Source of the DNA: an uncultured Blautia sp.
GTDB lineage: Bacteria; Bacillota; Clostridia; Lachnospirales; Lachnospiraceae
Assembly: GCA_900539145.1 (NCBI GenBank)
Contig: UQAX01000016.1
Span: 1-49,167, forward strand
DNA length: 49,167 bases
Direction of reading: 5' to 3'
Shown here: in pieces, positions 8,250-15,724 of the stretch
Position numbering within the stretch: position 1 is the first letter of the stretch
How the letters are laid out: each line of letters begins with the position of its first letter
The notes under the pieces: generated by a model
Databases searched by the model: none
What the model saw: the letters and a program-made list of their open reading frames with translations, nothing else
What the model was told of the DNA's origin: nothing
Translations under genes and position numbers: made by a program

Positions 8250-8306
8250 CAGTTTACCGCTGTGGAATGTGCAGGAAAAGTAAAAAAGGTAAGAAAAGAG
8301 AGAAAT

Positions 8307-9287
8307 ATGAAAAGCTTACAGGAAGATATTAAAAATCAGGATTTTAAACGGGTATATTTGCTTTATGGAGAAGAAAATTATTTAAAACAGCAGTATAAAG
8401 GGAAATTGAAAAAGGCGCTGATTCAAGAGGAGGACTCCATGAATTTCTCTATGTTTGAAGGGAAAAAGACGGAGCCCAAGGAAATTATAGATTTGGCAGA
8501 AACTATGCCTTTTTTTGCAGACAGACGAGTGATTTTTCTGGAAGATACCGGTTTCTTTAAAAATCAGTGTGGAGATTTACCGGAATATATGGCGGAGTTG
8601 CCAGAATATATCTGTATGGTTTTCATTGAAAACGATGTAGATAAACGAAACAGAATGTATAAGGCTGTAAAAAAATACGGTCGAGCAGTGGAATTTAATG
8701 TGCAGGACAGTAATACGATTATGCGTTGGGTTTTGGGAATGATGAAAAAAGAAGGAAAAAAAATCACACAAAGGGACATGGAGCTTTTTCTAAGTAAAGT
8801 CGGAACAGATATGGGAAATATAGAAAGAGAATTGGAAAAGCTTTTATGTTATACCATGGACAGAGAAATTATTACAGCACAGGATATTGAGAATGTATGT
8901 ACAACACAGATAACCAATCATATTTTTGAGATGATTCGGGCTGTAACAGAGAAAAATCAAAAAAAAGCATTAGATCTTTATTATGAGTTGCTGGCATTAA
9001 AAGAGCCACCTATGAGAATATTGTTTCTTCTTGCAAGACAGTTTAACCTGATTATGCAGGTAAAGGAATTATCAAAATGTGGATATGATCAATCGCAAAT
9101 TGGAAAAAAAGCAGGAATTCAGCCGTTTGTTGTGAAAAATTATCTCACCTATGCAAGAAAATACAGTACCGAAGAATTAAGGGCAGCAGTGGAGGAATGT
9201 GTTGCGGCAGAAACAAAAGTAAAAACGGGATTTATGACAGATACTATGAGTGTGGAACTGCTTTTAGTAAAATTCAGCAGTATATAG
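8307..9287 (+). CDS. holA: DNA polymerase III delta subunit
   Basis: The delta subunit opens the sliding-clamp ring within the clamp loader. The 326-residue protein matches the family at its start (MKSLQEDIKNQDFKRVYLLYGEENYLKQ) and through the AAA+-like fold, with typical length. I place the start at the ATG at 8307: the family begins here, a purine-rich GAAAAGAGAG precedes it, and the in-frame ATG 15 codons earlier (8262) has no ribosome binding site and lies close to the predicted transcription start. It comes after comEC and before rpsT, as in many Firmicutes. Confidence 0.92.
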   Translation: MKSLQEDIKNQDFKRVYLLYGEENYLKQQYKGKLKKALIQEEDSMNFSMFEGKKTEPKEIIDLAETMPFFADRRVIFLEDTGFFKNQCGDLPEYMAELPEYICMVFIENDVDKRNRMYKAVKKYGRAVEFNVQDSNTIMRWVLGMMKKEGKKITQRDMELFLSKVGTDMGNIERELEKLLCYTMDREIITAQDIENVCTTQITNHIFEMIRAVTEKNQKKALDLYYELLALKEPPMRILFLLARQFNLIMQVKELSKCGYDQSQIGKKAGIQPFVVKNYLTYARKYSTEELRAAVEECVAAETKVKTGFMTDTMSVELLLVKFSSI

Positions 9288-9293
9288 CAAAAA

Positions 9294-9323
9294 AGCCTTG
9301 GCTGATGACGGTCAACCAAGGCT
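9294..9323. terminator. Bidirectional terminator between holA and rpsT
   Basis: AGCCTTGG (9294-9301) pairs with CCAAGGCT (9316-9323). Ts follow in both directions: a T-run on the minus strand for rpsT, and a looser TTTTATTTTAA on the plus strand for holA. Confidence 0.85.
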
Positions 9324-9341
9324 CTGATTTTATTTTAATTC

Positions 9342-9605
9342 TTATGCAAGAGTGTTCACTGCTTTAGATAAGCGGGAAACTTTTCTTGCAGCTGTGTTTT
9401 TATGATAAACACCTTTAGAAGCTGCTTTATCAATAGTAGAAATTGCATTTAATAATGCTGCAGATGCTGCCTCTTTATCTTTTGCTTCGATAGCAGCTTC
9501 TACTTTTCTGATAGAAGTTTTCACAGCTGATTTGATAGATTTATTTCTTTCAGCTTTTTTTCTGTTTACTAATACTCTTTTTTTTGCAGATTTAATGTTA
9601 GCCAA
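9342..9605 (-). CDS. rpsT: Ribosomal protein S20
   Basis: S20 binds 16S rRNA early in small-subunit assembly. The 87-residue basic protein starts ANIKSAKKR after the initiator and shows the family's Lys/Arg-rich helices (NRKKAERNKSIKSAVKT). The likely start is TTG at 9605: GGAGGT lies 7 bases before it and the family opens with M-ANIKSAKKR. A GTG at 9614, which would add three residues, overlaps the Shine-Dalgarno itself. E. coli rpsT also starts with UUG and is autoregulated in translation. The gene is divergent from gpr and has its own strong promoter and a leader hairpin. Confidence 0.95.
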   Translation of the reverse strand: MANIKSAKKRVLVNRKKAERNKSIKSAVKTSIRKVEAAIEAKDKEAASAALLNAISTIDKAASKGVYHKNTAARKVSRLSKAVNTLA

Positions 9606-9657
9606 AGCGTACACCTCCGAATATAATCTTTTTCCAATTTGTTATTTTCTATTATTT

Positions 9658-9685
9658 ATCGGAGAAAGACACGGAACTCTCCGAT
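9658..9685 (-). promoter_or_regulatory. Leader hairpin of the rpsT mRNA
   Basis: ATCGGAGA and TCTCCGAT pair over eight bases around a 12-base loop, close to the 5' end of the predicted rpsT transcript (start near 9694) and about 50 bases before the TTG codon. It could stabilise the mRNA or take part in S20 autoregulation; that role is a guess. Confidence 0.45.
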
Positions 9686-9700
9686 ACAACATGCTTTTTT

Positions 9701-9729
9701 ATTGTAGAATATTTACCCATAAATGTCAA
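9701..9729 (-). promoter_or_regulatory. rpsT promoter
   Basis: On the minus strand a perfect TTGACA (9729-9724), a 17-base spacer and TACAAT (9706-9701): one of the best sigma-A promoters in the window, as expected for a ribosomal protein gene. Confidence 0.88.
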
Positions 9730-9789
9730 TACATAAAATCTTCTAAATTGCGAAAAATACTTAAAAAAGGCAGGGAAAGGAAGAGTAAG

Positions 9790-10701
9790 ATGTCATTGCA
9801 GAGAATTCATACGGATTTGGCATTGGAGGCAAAGGAAAAATTTGAGGAAGATAATGTAGAAATCCGAGGCGTTGTAATTGAGGAGGATTATAATCAGGAG
9901 AAGGATATTAGAACAACAGTTGTGCGAATTGAGACAGAAAACGGAGCAAAAACCATGGGAAGACCGCAGGGCGTGTATATTACCATAGAAGCCCCCAATC
10001 TGTCTGTGCCGGACGAGGATTATCACAGAGAAATTTCAAAGGAGATTGCACATCATGTAGAGAGCCTTTTGCCAAAAAAGGAAGATATTCGAGTTCTGGT
10101 GGCAGGTTTGGGAAACAGGGAAATTACGCCGGATGCACTGGGACCAGAGGTAGTGGCAAATCTTCATATTACCAGACACATTATTAAAGAATACGGTATA
10201 CAGGGAATGGGAGAGGAGCATGCCAGCAGCATAAGCGGAATTGTTCCGGGAGTCATGGCGCAGACAGGAATGGAAACATTGGAGATTATCAGAGGAGTAA
10301 CAGAGGAAACAAAGCCGGATGTAATTATTGCCATTGACGCTTTAGCCGCCAGAAGCATCAAGCGTTTGAACAGAACCATTCAGATTACAGACACGGGAAT
10401 TAACCCCGGCTCAGGCGTGGGAAATCATCGAAACGGTTTAAATGAAGCCGTGCTGGGAGTAAAAGTAATTGGAATTGGAGTACCTACGGTAGTAGATGCG
10501 GCAACCATTGTGCATGACTCTATGGCGCATCTTTTGGATACTTTAGAGGAGGCAGAGAAGAAGGAATTTTTAGAAGAGATGATAGCGCCTTCTCTTTATA
10601 GTATGTTTGTAACGCCAAAAGATGTAGACGATACGATTAAACGGCTTTCTTATACCATTTCAGAGGGACTGAATTTTACATTTGAAAAAGACAAGGCATA
10701 A
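9790..10701 (+). CDS. gpr: Germination protease GPR
   Basis: GPR degrades the small acid-soluble DNA-binding proteins of the spore core when germination starts; it is an atypical aspartic protease (family A25) made as a zymogen. The 303-residue protein starts MSLQRIHTDLALEAKEKF and holds conserved stretches such as VAGLGNREITPDALGPEVV and NPGSGVGNHRNGL. I chose ATG 9790, after a GGAAGAG, because the in-frame sequence upstream runs across the rpsT leader and has no homology. It lies directly before spoIIP, an arrangement common in spore-forming Clostridia. I could not identify a convincing forespore sigma promoter. Confidence 0.93.
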   Translation: MSLQRIHTDLALEAKEKFEEDNVEIRGVVIEEDYNQEKDIRTTVVRIETENGAKTMGRPQGVYITIEAPNLSVPDEDYHREISKEIAHHVESLLPKKEDIRVLVAGLGNREITPDALGPEVVANLHITRHIIKEYGIQGMGEEHASSISGIVPGVMAQTGMETLEIIRGVTEETKPDVIIAIDALAARSIKRLNRTIQITDTGINPGSGVGNHRNGLNEAVLGVKVIGIGVPTVVDAATIVHDSMAHLLDTLEEAEKKEFLEEMIAPSLYSMFVTPKDVDDTIKRLSYTISEGLNFTFEKDKA

Positions 10702-10715
10702 TTGAAATATATTTT

Positions 10716-10733
10716 CTCATATATAGATATGAG
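10716..10733 (+). promoter_or_regulatory. Small hairpin touching the spoIIP ribosome binding site
   Basis: CTCATAT (10716-10722), loop ATAG and ATATGAG (10727-10733) pair perfectly. The right arm takes in the first two bases of the Shine-Dalgarno AGGTGAT (10732-10738) of spoIIP, so it may lower translation slightly. Confidence 0.4.
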
Positions 10734-10741
10734 GTGATAAG

Positions 10742-11968
10742 GTGAAGAAAAGAGATGTAGAACAGGGAATTTCAATTTTGCTTTGGATTTTAATGGTTTT
10801 GCTGGCGGGATATATTATTGTAAAGGGACTGGCTCTTGAGAAAAAAGATATGGAATATATGATGGGGAATATCCAACATCAGGCATTAAAGACGTATCTT
10901 CCGGGAATAACAGAAACAGAAGAGGAAAAGAACGGAACGCAATGGTTATTGGATAAAATAAAGGCACAAATCCCTGCATGGAGGGATTATCTCAAAGAAG
11001 AAAAAAAATCGGAAATCGATACAGAAACCAGCAGCCGGATTATGAGGGAAAATACGGAGTTTCTGGAGGCGAAGCTTTTGGAAGAAAATCAGGAAGCAGG
11101 ACCTCCATCTTCCAGTTATGAAAATACAGAAGATGAGGAAATACAGGGAGATACACCTAGTCAGGAAGCTGTCAGTCCCATACGAGCTCCTGTTACGGAT
11201 ATTCCGCTGGAAAAGTTTCAGGATTTTGACTTTGTTATGAGTAATTTTTATACGGTAGATAAAACTACCAGTATAGACAGTGAGCAGTTAAATGCACCGG
11301 CGCTTCTGGAAATGGATATGCGGATGCAGGGAAGTAATGAACAGCCTCAAATTCTTATTTACCATAGTCATTCTCAGGAAGGTTTTATTGACTCTGTGCC
11401 GGGTGCTCCTTCTACGACCATTGTGGGGGTGGGGGATTATCTCACAGCCTTGCTGCAGGATACATACGGATACAATGTCATTCATGTGACAGATACTTTT
11501 GATATTGTAGACGGAAAGCTGGACAGAGATAAAGCGTATACTTATGCACAGGAGCGAATTAGTCAGATTTTAGAGGAAAATCCCAGCGTGGAGGTGGTGA
11601 TTGATCTTCACAGAGACGGCGTGGCAGAGAATAAGAGACTGGTTACAAATATTGACGGAAAGGAAACTGCCAAAATTATGTTTTTTAACGGACTGAGCAG
11701 AACAAAGAAAAACGGTGAAATTTCTTATTTGCCCAATCCTTATATTCAGGAAAATCTGGCATTTTCGTTGCAGATGATGCTGGAGGCAAAAAAGTATTAT
11801 CCCGATATAGCAAGAACCATTTATTTGAGGGGATATCGTTATAATCTGCATTTAAGGCCAAAAGCATTGCTGGTGGAATGCGGAGCGCAGACGAATACCG
11901 TGCAGGAAGAGATGAATGCTATGGAACCACTGGCAGATATTTTAAATAAGGTACTGACAGGTACATAA
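10742..11968 (+). CDS. spoIIP: Stage II sporulation protein P
   Basis: SpoIIP is a membrane-anchored cell-wall amidase/endopeptidase that works with SpoIID and SpoIIM to thin the septum and drive engulfment. The 408-residue protein has one N-terminal membrane helix (about 11-30), a variable acidic linker (about 85-160) and a catalytic domain with candidate zinc ligands His208/His210 (in IYHSHSQEG), His290 (in DLHRDG) and Glu379 (in VECGAQ). It starts with GTG at 10742 after AGGTGAT, 40 bases after gpr, so the two are probably cotranscribed. Confidence 0.92.
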   Translation: MKKRDVEQGISILLWILMVLLAGYIIVKGLALEKKDMEYMMGNIQHQALKTYLPGITETEEEKNGTQWLLDKIKAQIPAWRDYLKEEKKSEIDTETSSRIMRENTEFLEAKLLEENQEAGPPSSSYENTEDEEIQGDTPSQEAVSPIRAPVTDIPLEKFQDFDFVMSNFYTVDKTTSIDSEQLNAPALLEMDMRMQGSNEQPQILIYHSHSQEGFIDSVPGAPSTTIVGVGDYLTALLQDTYGYNVIHVTDTFDIVDGKLDRDKAYTYAQERISQILEENPSVEVVIDLHRDGVAENKRLVTNIDGKETAKIMFFNGLSRTKKNGEISYLPNPYIQENLAFSLQMMLEAKKYYPDIARTIYLRGYRYNLHLRPKALLVECGAQTNTVQEEMNAMEPLADILNKVLTGT

Positions 11969-11973
11969 ATTTC

Positions 11974-12003
11974 TTGCTTGATTTCAGACTGCCATGATAT
12001 ACT
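11974..12003 (+). promoter_or_regulatory. lepA promoter (extended -10)
   Basis: TTGCTT (11974-11979), an 18-base spacer ending TGA and TATACT (11998-12003); the TG one base before the -10 makes it an extended -10 promoter. Confidence 0.7.
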
Positions 12004-12067
12004 TATATAGTATGCCTATTTATATGTTTAGCATGTTAGCATGAAGGAAAACTATGGAGGAAATTAT

Positions 12068-13882
12068 ATGCCGTCAATCGAACAGAGTAAAATTCGTAAT
12101 TTTTGTATTATCGCACATATTGACCATGGCAAATCTACATTGGCAGACCGTATTATCGAAAAAACAGGACTGCTTACTGACAGAGAGATGCAGGCACAGG
12201 TCTTAGATAATATGGATTTAGAAAGAGAAAGAGGAATTACTATAAAATCTCAGGCTGTCCGTATTGTATATCATGCAAAGGACGGAGAGGAATATATTTT
12301 TAATTTAATAGATACGCCGGGACACGTGGACTTTAACTATGAAGTATCACGAAGTCTGGCTGCCTGTGATGGAGCAATTTTGGTAGTAGACGCTGCGCAG
12401 GGAATTGAAGCCCAGACGCTGGCGAATGTATATCTGGCGTTAGACCATGATTTGGATGTATTTCCGGTTATCAATAAAATTGATTTGCCAAGTGCAGAGC
12501 CGGAAAGAGTCATTAATGAAATCGAGGATGTCATTGGAATAGAAGCGCAGGATGCGCCTTTGATTTCTGCAAAAACAGGTTTGAACATTGAAGACGTGCT
12601 GGAGCAAATTGTAGCGAAAATTCCGGCGCCTTCAGGAAGCCCTGAAAATCCTTTGCAGGCGTTGATTTTCGACTCTATTTATGATCCGTATAAAGGAGTT
12701 ATCGTATTTTGCCGTATTAAGGAAGGAACCGTTCGCAAAGGCACAAAAATCCGTATGATGGCAACGGGAGCGGTAGAAGAAGTTGTAGAAGTAGGATATT
12801 TTGGTGCAGGACAGTTTATTCCCTGTGAGGAGCTTTCCGCAGGTATGGTAGGCTATGTGACTGCCAGCATTAAAAATGTAAAAGATACCCGTGTAGGTGA
12901 TACTATTACAGATGAGGAAAGACCTTGCGAAACGCCACTGCCGGGTTACAAGAAAGTAAATCCAATGGTATTCTGCGGTGTGTATCCTGCGGATGGTGCG
13001 AAATATCAGGATTTGCGTGATGCTTTAGAAAAATTACAGTTAAATGATGCTTCTCTGTTTTTTGAGCCGGAGACGTCTATTGCCCTTGGCTTTGGGTTCC
13101 GCTGTGGTTTCTTAGGATTGCTGCATCTGGAAATTATTCAGGAGAGATTGGAAAGAGAATATAATCTGGATCTTGTCACAACAGCTCCGGGCGTTGTGTA
13201 TAAAGTGCATAAGACAAACGGGGAAGTCATTGATCTCACCAATCCGTCAAACCTTCCGGACCCATCTGAAATTGATTATATGGAAGAGCCTATGGTAAAG
13301 GCGGAAATCATGGTGACCACAGAGTTTATCGGACCGATTATGGACTTGTGCCAGGAGAGAAGAGGACAGTATCAGGGAATGGAATACATGGAAACTACCC
13401 GTGCCCTTCTTCATTATCATCTGCCGTTGAATGAAATTATTTATGACTTCTTTGATGCTTTAAAATCACGTTCCAGAGGCTATGCTTCTTTTGATTATGA
13501 GATGCTTGGTTATGAGCAGAGCGATTTGGTAAAACTGGATATTCTGGTAAACAAAGAAGAAGTGGATGCCTTGTCCTTTATTGTATTTGCCGGTTCTGCT
13601 TATGAGAGAGGACGTAAAATGTGTGAAAAGCTCAAGGAAGAAATTCCGAGACAGCTTTTTGAAATTCCAATTCAGGCAGCAGTGGGAAGTAAAATTATTG
13701 CCAGAGAAACCGTAAAAGCAATGCGTAAGGACGTATTGGCAAAATGTTACGGAGGCGATATTTCCCGTAAGAGAAAACTTCTGGAAAAACAGAAGGAAGG
13801 TAAGAAACGTATGCGCCAGATCGGAAACGTAGAAATTCCGCAGAAGGCATTTATGAGCGTATTAAAATTAGACGATAAATAA
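12068..13882 (+). CDS. lepA: Elongation factor 4 (LepA) GTPase
   Basis: LepA is a ribosome-associated translational GTPase linked to initiation and back-translocation under stress. The 604-residue protein shows AHIDHGKST (G1), DTPGH (G3), NKID (G4), the EF-G-like domains and the LepA-specific C-terminal domain ending in a basic tail (RKRKLLEKQKEGKKRMRQIG). The start is ATG 12068 with GGAGG 8 bases upstream; an in-frame ATG nine codons earlier lacks a binding site. hemW follows after 20 bases, a neighbourhood widespread in Firmicutes. Confidence 0.96.
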   Translation: MPSIEQSKIRNFCIIAHIDHGKSTLADRIIEKTGLLTDREMQAQVLDNMDLERERGITIKSQAVRIVYHAKDGEEYIFNLIDTPGHVDFNYEVSRSLAACDGAILVVDAAQGIEAQTLANVYLALDHDLDVFPVINKIDLPSAEPERVINEIEDVIGIEAQDAPLISAKTGLNIEDVLEQIVAKIPAPSGSPENPLQALIFDSIYDPYKGVIVFCRIKEGTVRKGTKIRMMATGAVEEVVEVGYFGAGQFIPCEELSAGMVGYVTASIKNVKDTRVGDTITDEERPCETPLPGYKKVNPMVFCGVYPADGAKYQDLRDALEKLQLNDASLFFEPETSIALGFGFRCGFLGLLHLEIIQERLEREYNLDLVTTAPGVVYKVHKTNGEVIDLTNPSNLPDPSEIDYMEEPMVKAEIMVTTEFIGPIMDLCQERRGQYQGMEYMETTRALLHYHLPLNEIIYDFFDALKSRSRGYASFDYEMLGYEQSDLVKLDILVNKEEVDALSFIVFAGSAYERGRKMCEKLKEEIPRQLFEIPIQAAVGSKIIARETVKAMRKDVLAKCYGGDISRKRKLLEKQKEGKKRMRQIGNVEIPQKAFMSVLKLDDK

Positions 13883-13902
13883 AAAATTGGGGAAGGTATT
13901 GT

Positions 13903-15045
13903 ATGAAAAAAGATTTGGGACTTTATGTTCACATTCCCTTTTGCGTAAGAAAATGTGAATACTGTGATTTCCTTTCGTGGAGTGCGGGAGAGGAAGAACG
14001 GGAGCAGTATGTAAATGCACTGCTTTCGGAGATTGAAAGTTACAGAGATTTTGTAAAGGGATATCGTGTGTCAACGATATTTGTTGGGGGAGGTACGCCA
14101 TCCGTTCTCCGGCCAAAGCAAATGGAGCGCATTCTTCAGAAAATTTATGAAGTATTTGAATTAGAAAAAAGACCGGAAATTACCATAGAAGTAAATCCGG
14201 GAACTGTGGATGAAGAAAAATTGCAGTGTTATAAAGCAAATGGAGTAAATCGCTTGAGTATGGGACTGCAGTCAGTAAAAGATGAAAAACTTAGACTTTT
14301 AGGGAGAATTCATACCTATCAGGAGTTTGCAGAGAGCTATGAGCTGGCAAGAAAAGTTGGGTTTGACAATATCAGCATAGACTTGATTTCTTCTGTGCCG
14401 GGGCAGACCTTGCAGGAGTGGAAGGAAGAGCTGGAAATTGCAGCAGTGCAAAATCCGGAGCATATTTCTGTGTATCAGCTTATTATCGAAGAAGGTACGC
14501 CTTTTTATGAAAAGTATGCAGAGCATCCGGAGCTTTTGCCTGATGAAGAAACCAGCAGGGAAATCTACCTTTGGACAGGCAGATTTTTAAAAGAAGCAGG
14601 CTATGAGCAGTATGAAATCTCCAATTATGCCAAGCCGGGCAAAGAGTCCAGACATAACCTGAAATACTGGGAACGTGGAGATTATTTGGGCTTAGGACTG
14701 GGAGCTGCATCTATGGTGCGAAATATTCGCATGAGTAATACAAAGGATATGAAGACTTATCTGGAACGCTGTGACAAGCCTAAAACCATGCGGGAGGACG
14801 TACAGTTTTTGGAAGAACCTCGTCAGATGGAAGAATTTATGTTTTTGGGACTGCGGAAAACAAGAGGTGTGTCAAAAAAAGAATTTAGACGTATCTTCGG
14901 CAGAGAAATGGATATGGTTTATGAGAAAGCTCTACATAAATGTCTGGAAAACGGAATGCTGTTGGAACATAAGGACAGAATTTTTCTCTCAGAAGAGGGA
15001 ACTCTTTTAAGCAATATGGTTTTATCAGAGTTTTTGTTTGATTAG
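13903..15045 (+). CDS. hemW: Radical SAM protein HemW (coproporphyrinogen oxidase-like)
   Basis: HemW-family proteins carry a 4Fe-4S cluster and S-adenosylmethionine; they are thought to act as heme chaperones rather than as true coproporphyrinogen III oxidases. The 380-residue protein has the cluster motif Cys14-x3-Cys18-x2-Cys21 (IPFCVRKCEYCDF) and the following GGGTPS and EVNPGT motifs. The ATG follows GGGGAAGG at a good distance. It is in the lepA operon. No heme synthesis genes are nearby, which favours the chaperone-type role over HemN. Confidence 0.92.
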   Translation: MKKDLGLYVHIPFCVRKCEYCDFLSWSAGEEEREQYVNALLSEIESYRDFVKGYRVSTIFVGGGTPSVLRPKQMERILQKIYEVFELEKRPEITIEVNPGTVDEEKLQCYKANGVNRLSMGLQSVKDEKLRLLGRIHTYQEFAESYELARKVGFDNISIDLISSVPGQTLQEWKEELEIAAVQNPEHISVYQLIIEEGTPFYEKYAEHPELLPDEETSREIYLWTGRFLKEAGYEQYEISNYAKPGKESRHNLKYWERGDYLGLGLGAASMVRNIRMSNTKDMKTYLERCDKPKTMREDVQFLEEPRQMEEFMFLGLRKTRGVSKKEFRRIFGREMDMVYEKALHKCLENGMLLEHKDRIFLSEEGTLLSNMVLSEFLFD

Positions 15046-15101
15046 TAAAATAGTTTATGGAATTTTAATAAAGTTTAATTCTTTTGTTCTGGATTTCTGT
15101 G

Positions 15102-15131
15102 TTTTTCTGTGGCAGAATAAGAACAGAAAAA
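15102..15131 (+). repeat. AT-rich inverted repeat before the CBS gene
   Basis: TTTTTCTGT (15102-15110) and ACAGAAAAA (15123-15131) are exact inverted copies separated by 12 bases, ending just before the GGGGAGG binding site of the CBS-domain gene. It could be an operator or an RNA hairpin; its function is unknown. Confidence 0.4.
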
Positions 15132-15147
15132 ACAGGGGAGGAATTGT

Positions 15148-15585
15148 ATGAATATTTTGTTTTTTCTTACCCCCAAAGTAGACGTTGCATATATTTACGA
15201 TACGTATAGTCTTAGACAAGTATTGGAAAAGATGGAATATCATAAGTATTCATGTATTCCGATTATTAATGAACGGGGAAAATATACAGGCACTATTACA
15301 GAAGGCGACCTGTTATGGGGACTAAAGAACAGAGCTGATTTGAATTTAAAAAGTGCGGAGGAAGTTCCGATTGCTTCCTTTGAAAGAAGAACGGATTATA
15401 CACCGATACGTGTGGACTCAGATATGGAAGATTTGCTGGATAAGGCAATGAGACAGAATTTTGTTCCGGTAGTTGACGATCAGAAGAATTTTATCGGGAT
15501 TGTCACAAGGCGGGATATTATGCAGTATATTTGTTCCTCATGTAAAAGAGAAGATACGAAAGAGAAAGAAACTGCCGGCGTTTAA
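15148..15585 (+). CDS. Protein made of two CBS domains
   Basis: This 145-residue cytoplasmic protein consists of a tandem CBS pair (about 12-62 and 78-135) with the usual I-P-I/V-V-D and G-I-V-T-x-x-D signatures (CIPIINERGKYTGTITEGD; FVPVVDDQKNFIGIVTRRD). Such Bateman modules bind adenine nucleotides or c-di-AMP and regulate enzymes or transporters; some stand alone, as this one does. GGGGAGG precedes the ATG. It sits between hemW and uvrA with its own terminator, so it is probably a single unit. The ligand is unknown; c-di-AMP is conceivable because cdaA lies in the same window. Confidence 0.85.
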   Translation: MNILFFLTPKVDVAYIYDTYSLRQVLEKMEYHKYSCIPIINERGKYTGTITEGDLLWGLKNRADLNLKSAEEVPIASFERRTDYTPIRVDSDMEDLLDKAMRQNFVPVVDDQKNFIGIVTRRDIMQYICSSCKREDTKEKETAGV

Positions 15586-15600
15586 GGTGCCGGCAGTTTT
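15569..15600 (+). terminator. Terminator overlapping the end of the CBS gene
   Basis: AAACTGCCGGC (15569-15579) pairs with GCCGGCAGTTT (15589-15599) around a 9-base loop that contains the TAA stop codon (15583-15585); the last codons of the gene form the left arm. Confidence 0.9.
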
Positions 15601-15620
15601 CTGCGTCTTAGGAAATAAAT

Positions 15621-15634
15621 AGAACAAATGTTTG
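15621..15634 (+). promoter_or_regulatory. LexA (SOS) box of uvrA
   Basis: AGAACAAATGTTTG agrees with the Gram-positive LexA/DinR consensus CGAAC-RNRY-GTTYG at every position except the first. It overlaps the -35 box of the uvrA promoter, the right place for repression. Confidence 0.75.
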
Positions 15635-15661
15635 CAAAAAGCGAATATGATGTGGTACAAT
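15632..15661 (+). promoter_or_regulatory. uvrA promoter
   Basis: TTGCAA (15632-15637), an 18-base spacer and TACAAT (15656-15661), 63 bases before the uvrA start codon. Confidence 0.75.
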
Positions 15662-15724
15662 ATAGAAATCAGATAGCAAGAAATACAAACCAAGCTTATA
15701 GATATACGGAAGAAAGGGAGAATT

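Noticed and set aside
9606..9614. rpsT starting at GTG 9614
   Set aside because: That codon overlaps the GGAGGTG Shine-Dalgarno; the TTG three codons on has correct spacing and matches the family N-terminus.
9532..9789. Extended N-terminus of gpr across the rpsT promoter region
   Set aside because: The in-frame sequence runs through the rpsT start and promoter in the other direction and has no family similarity; ATG 9790 opens with the known GPR start.
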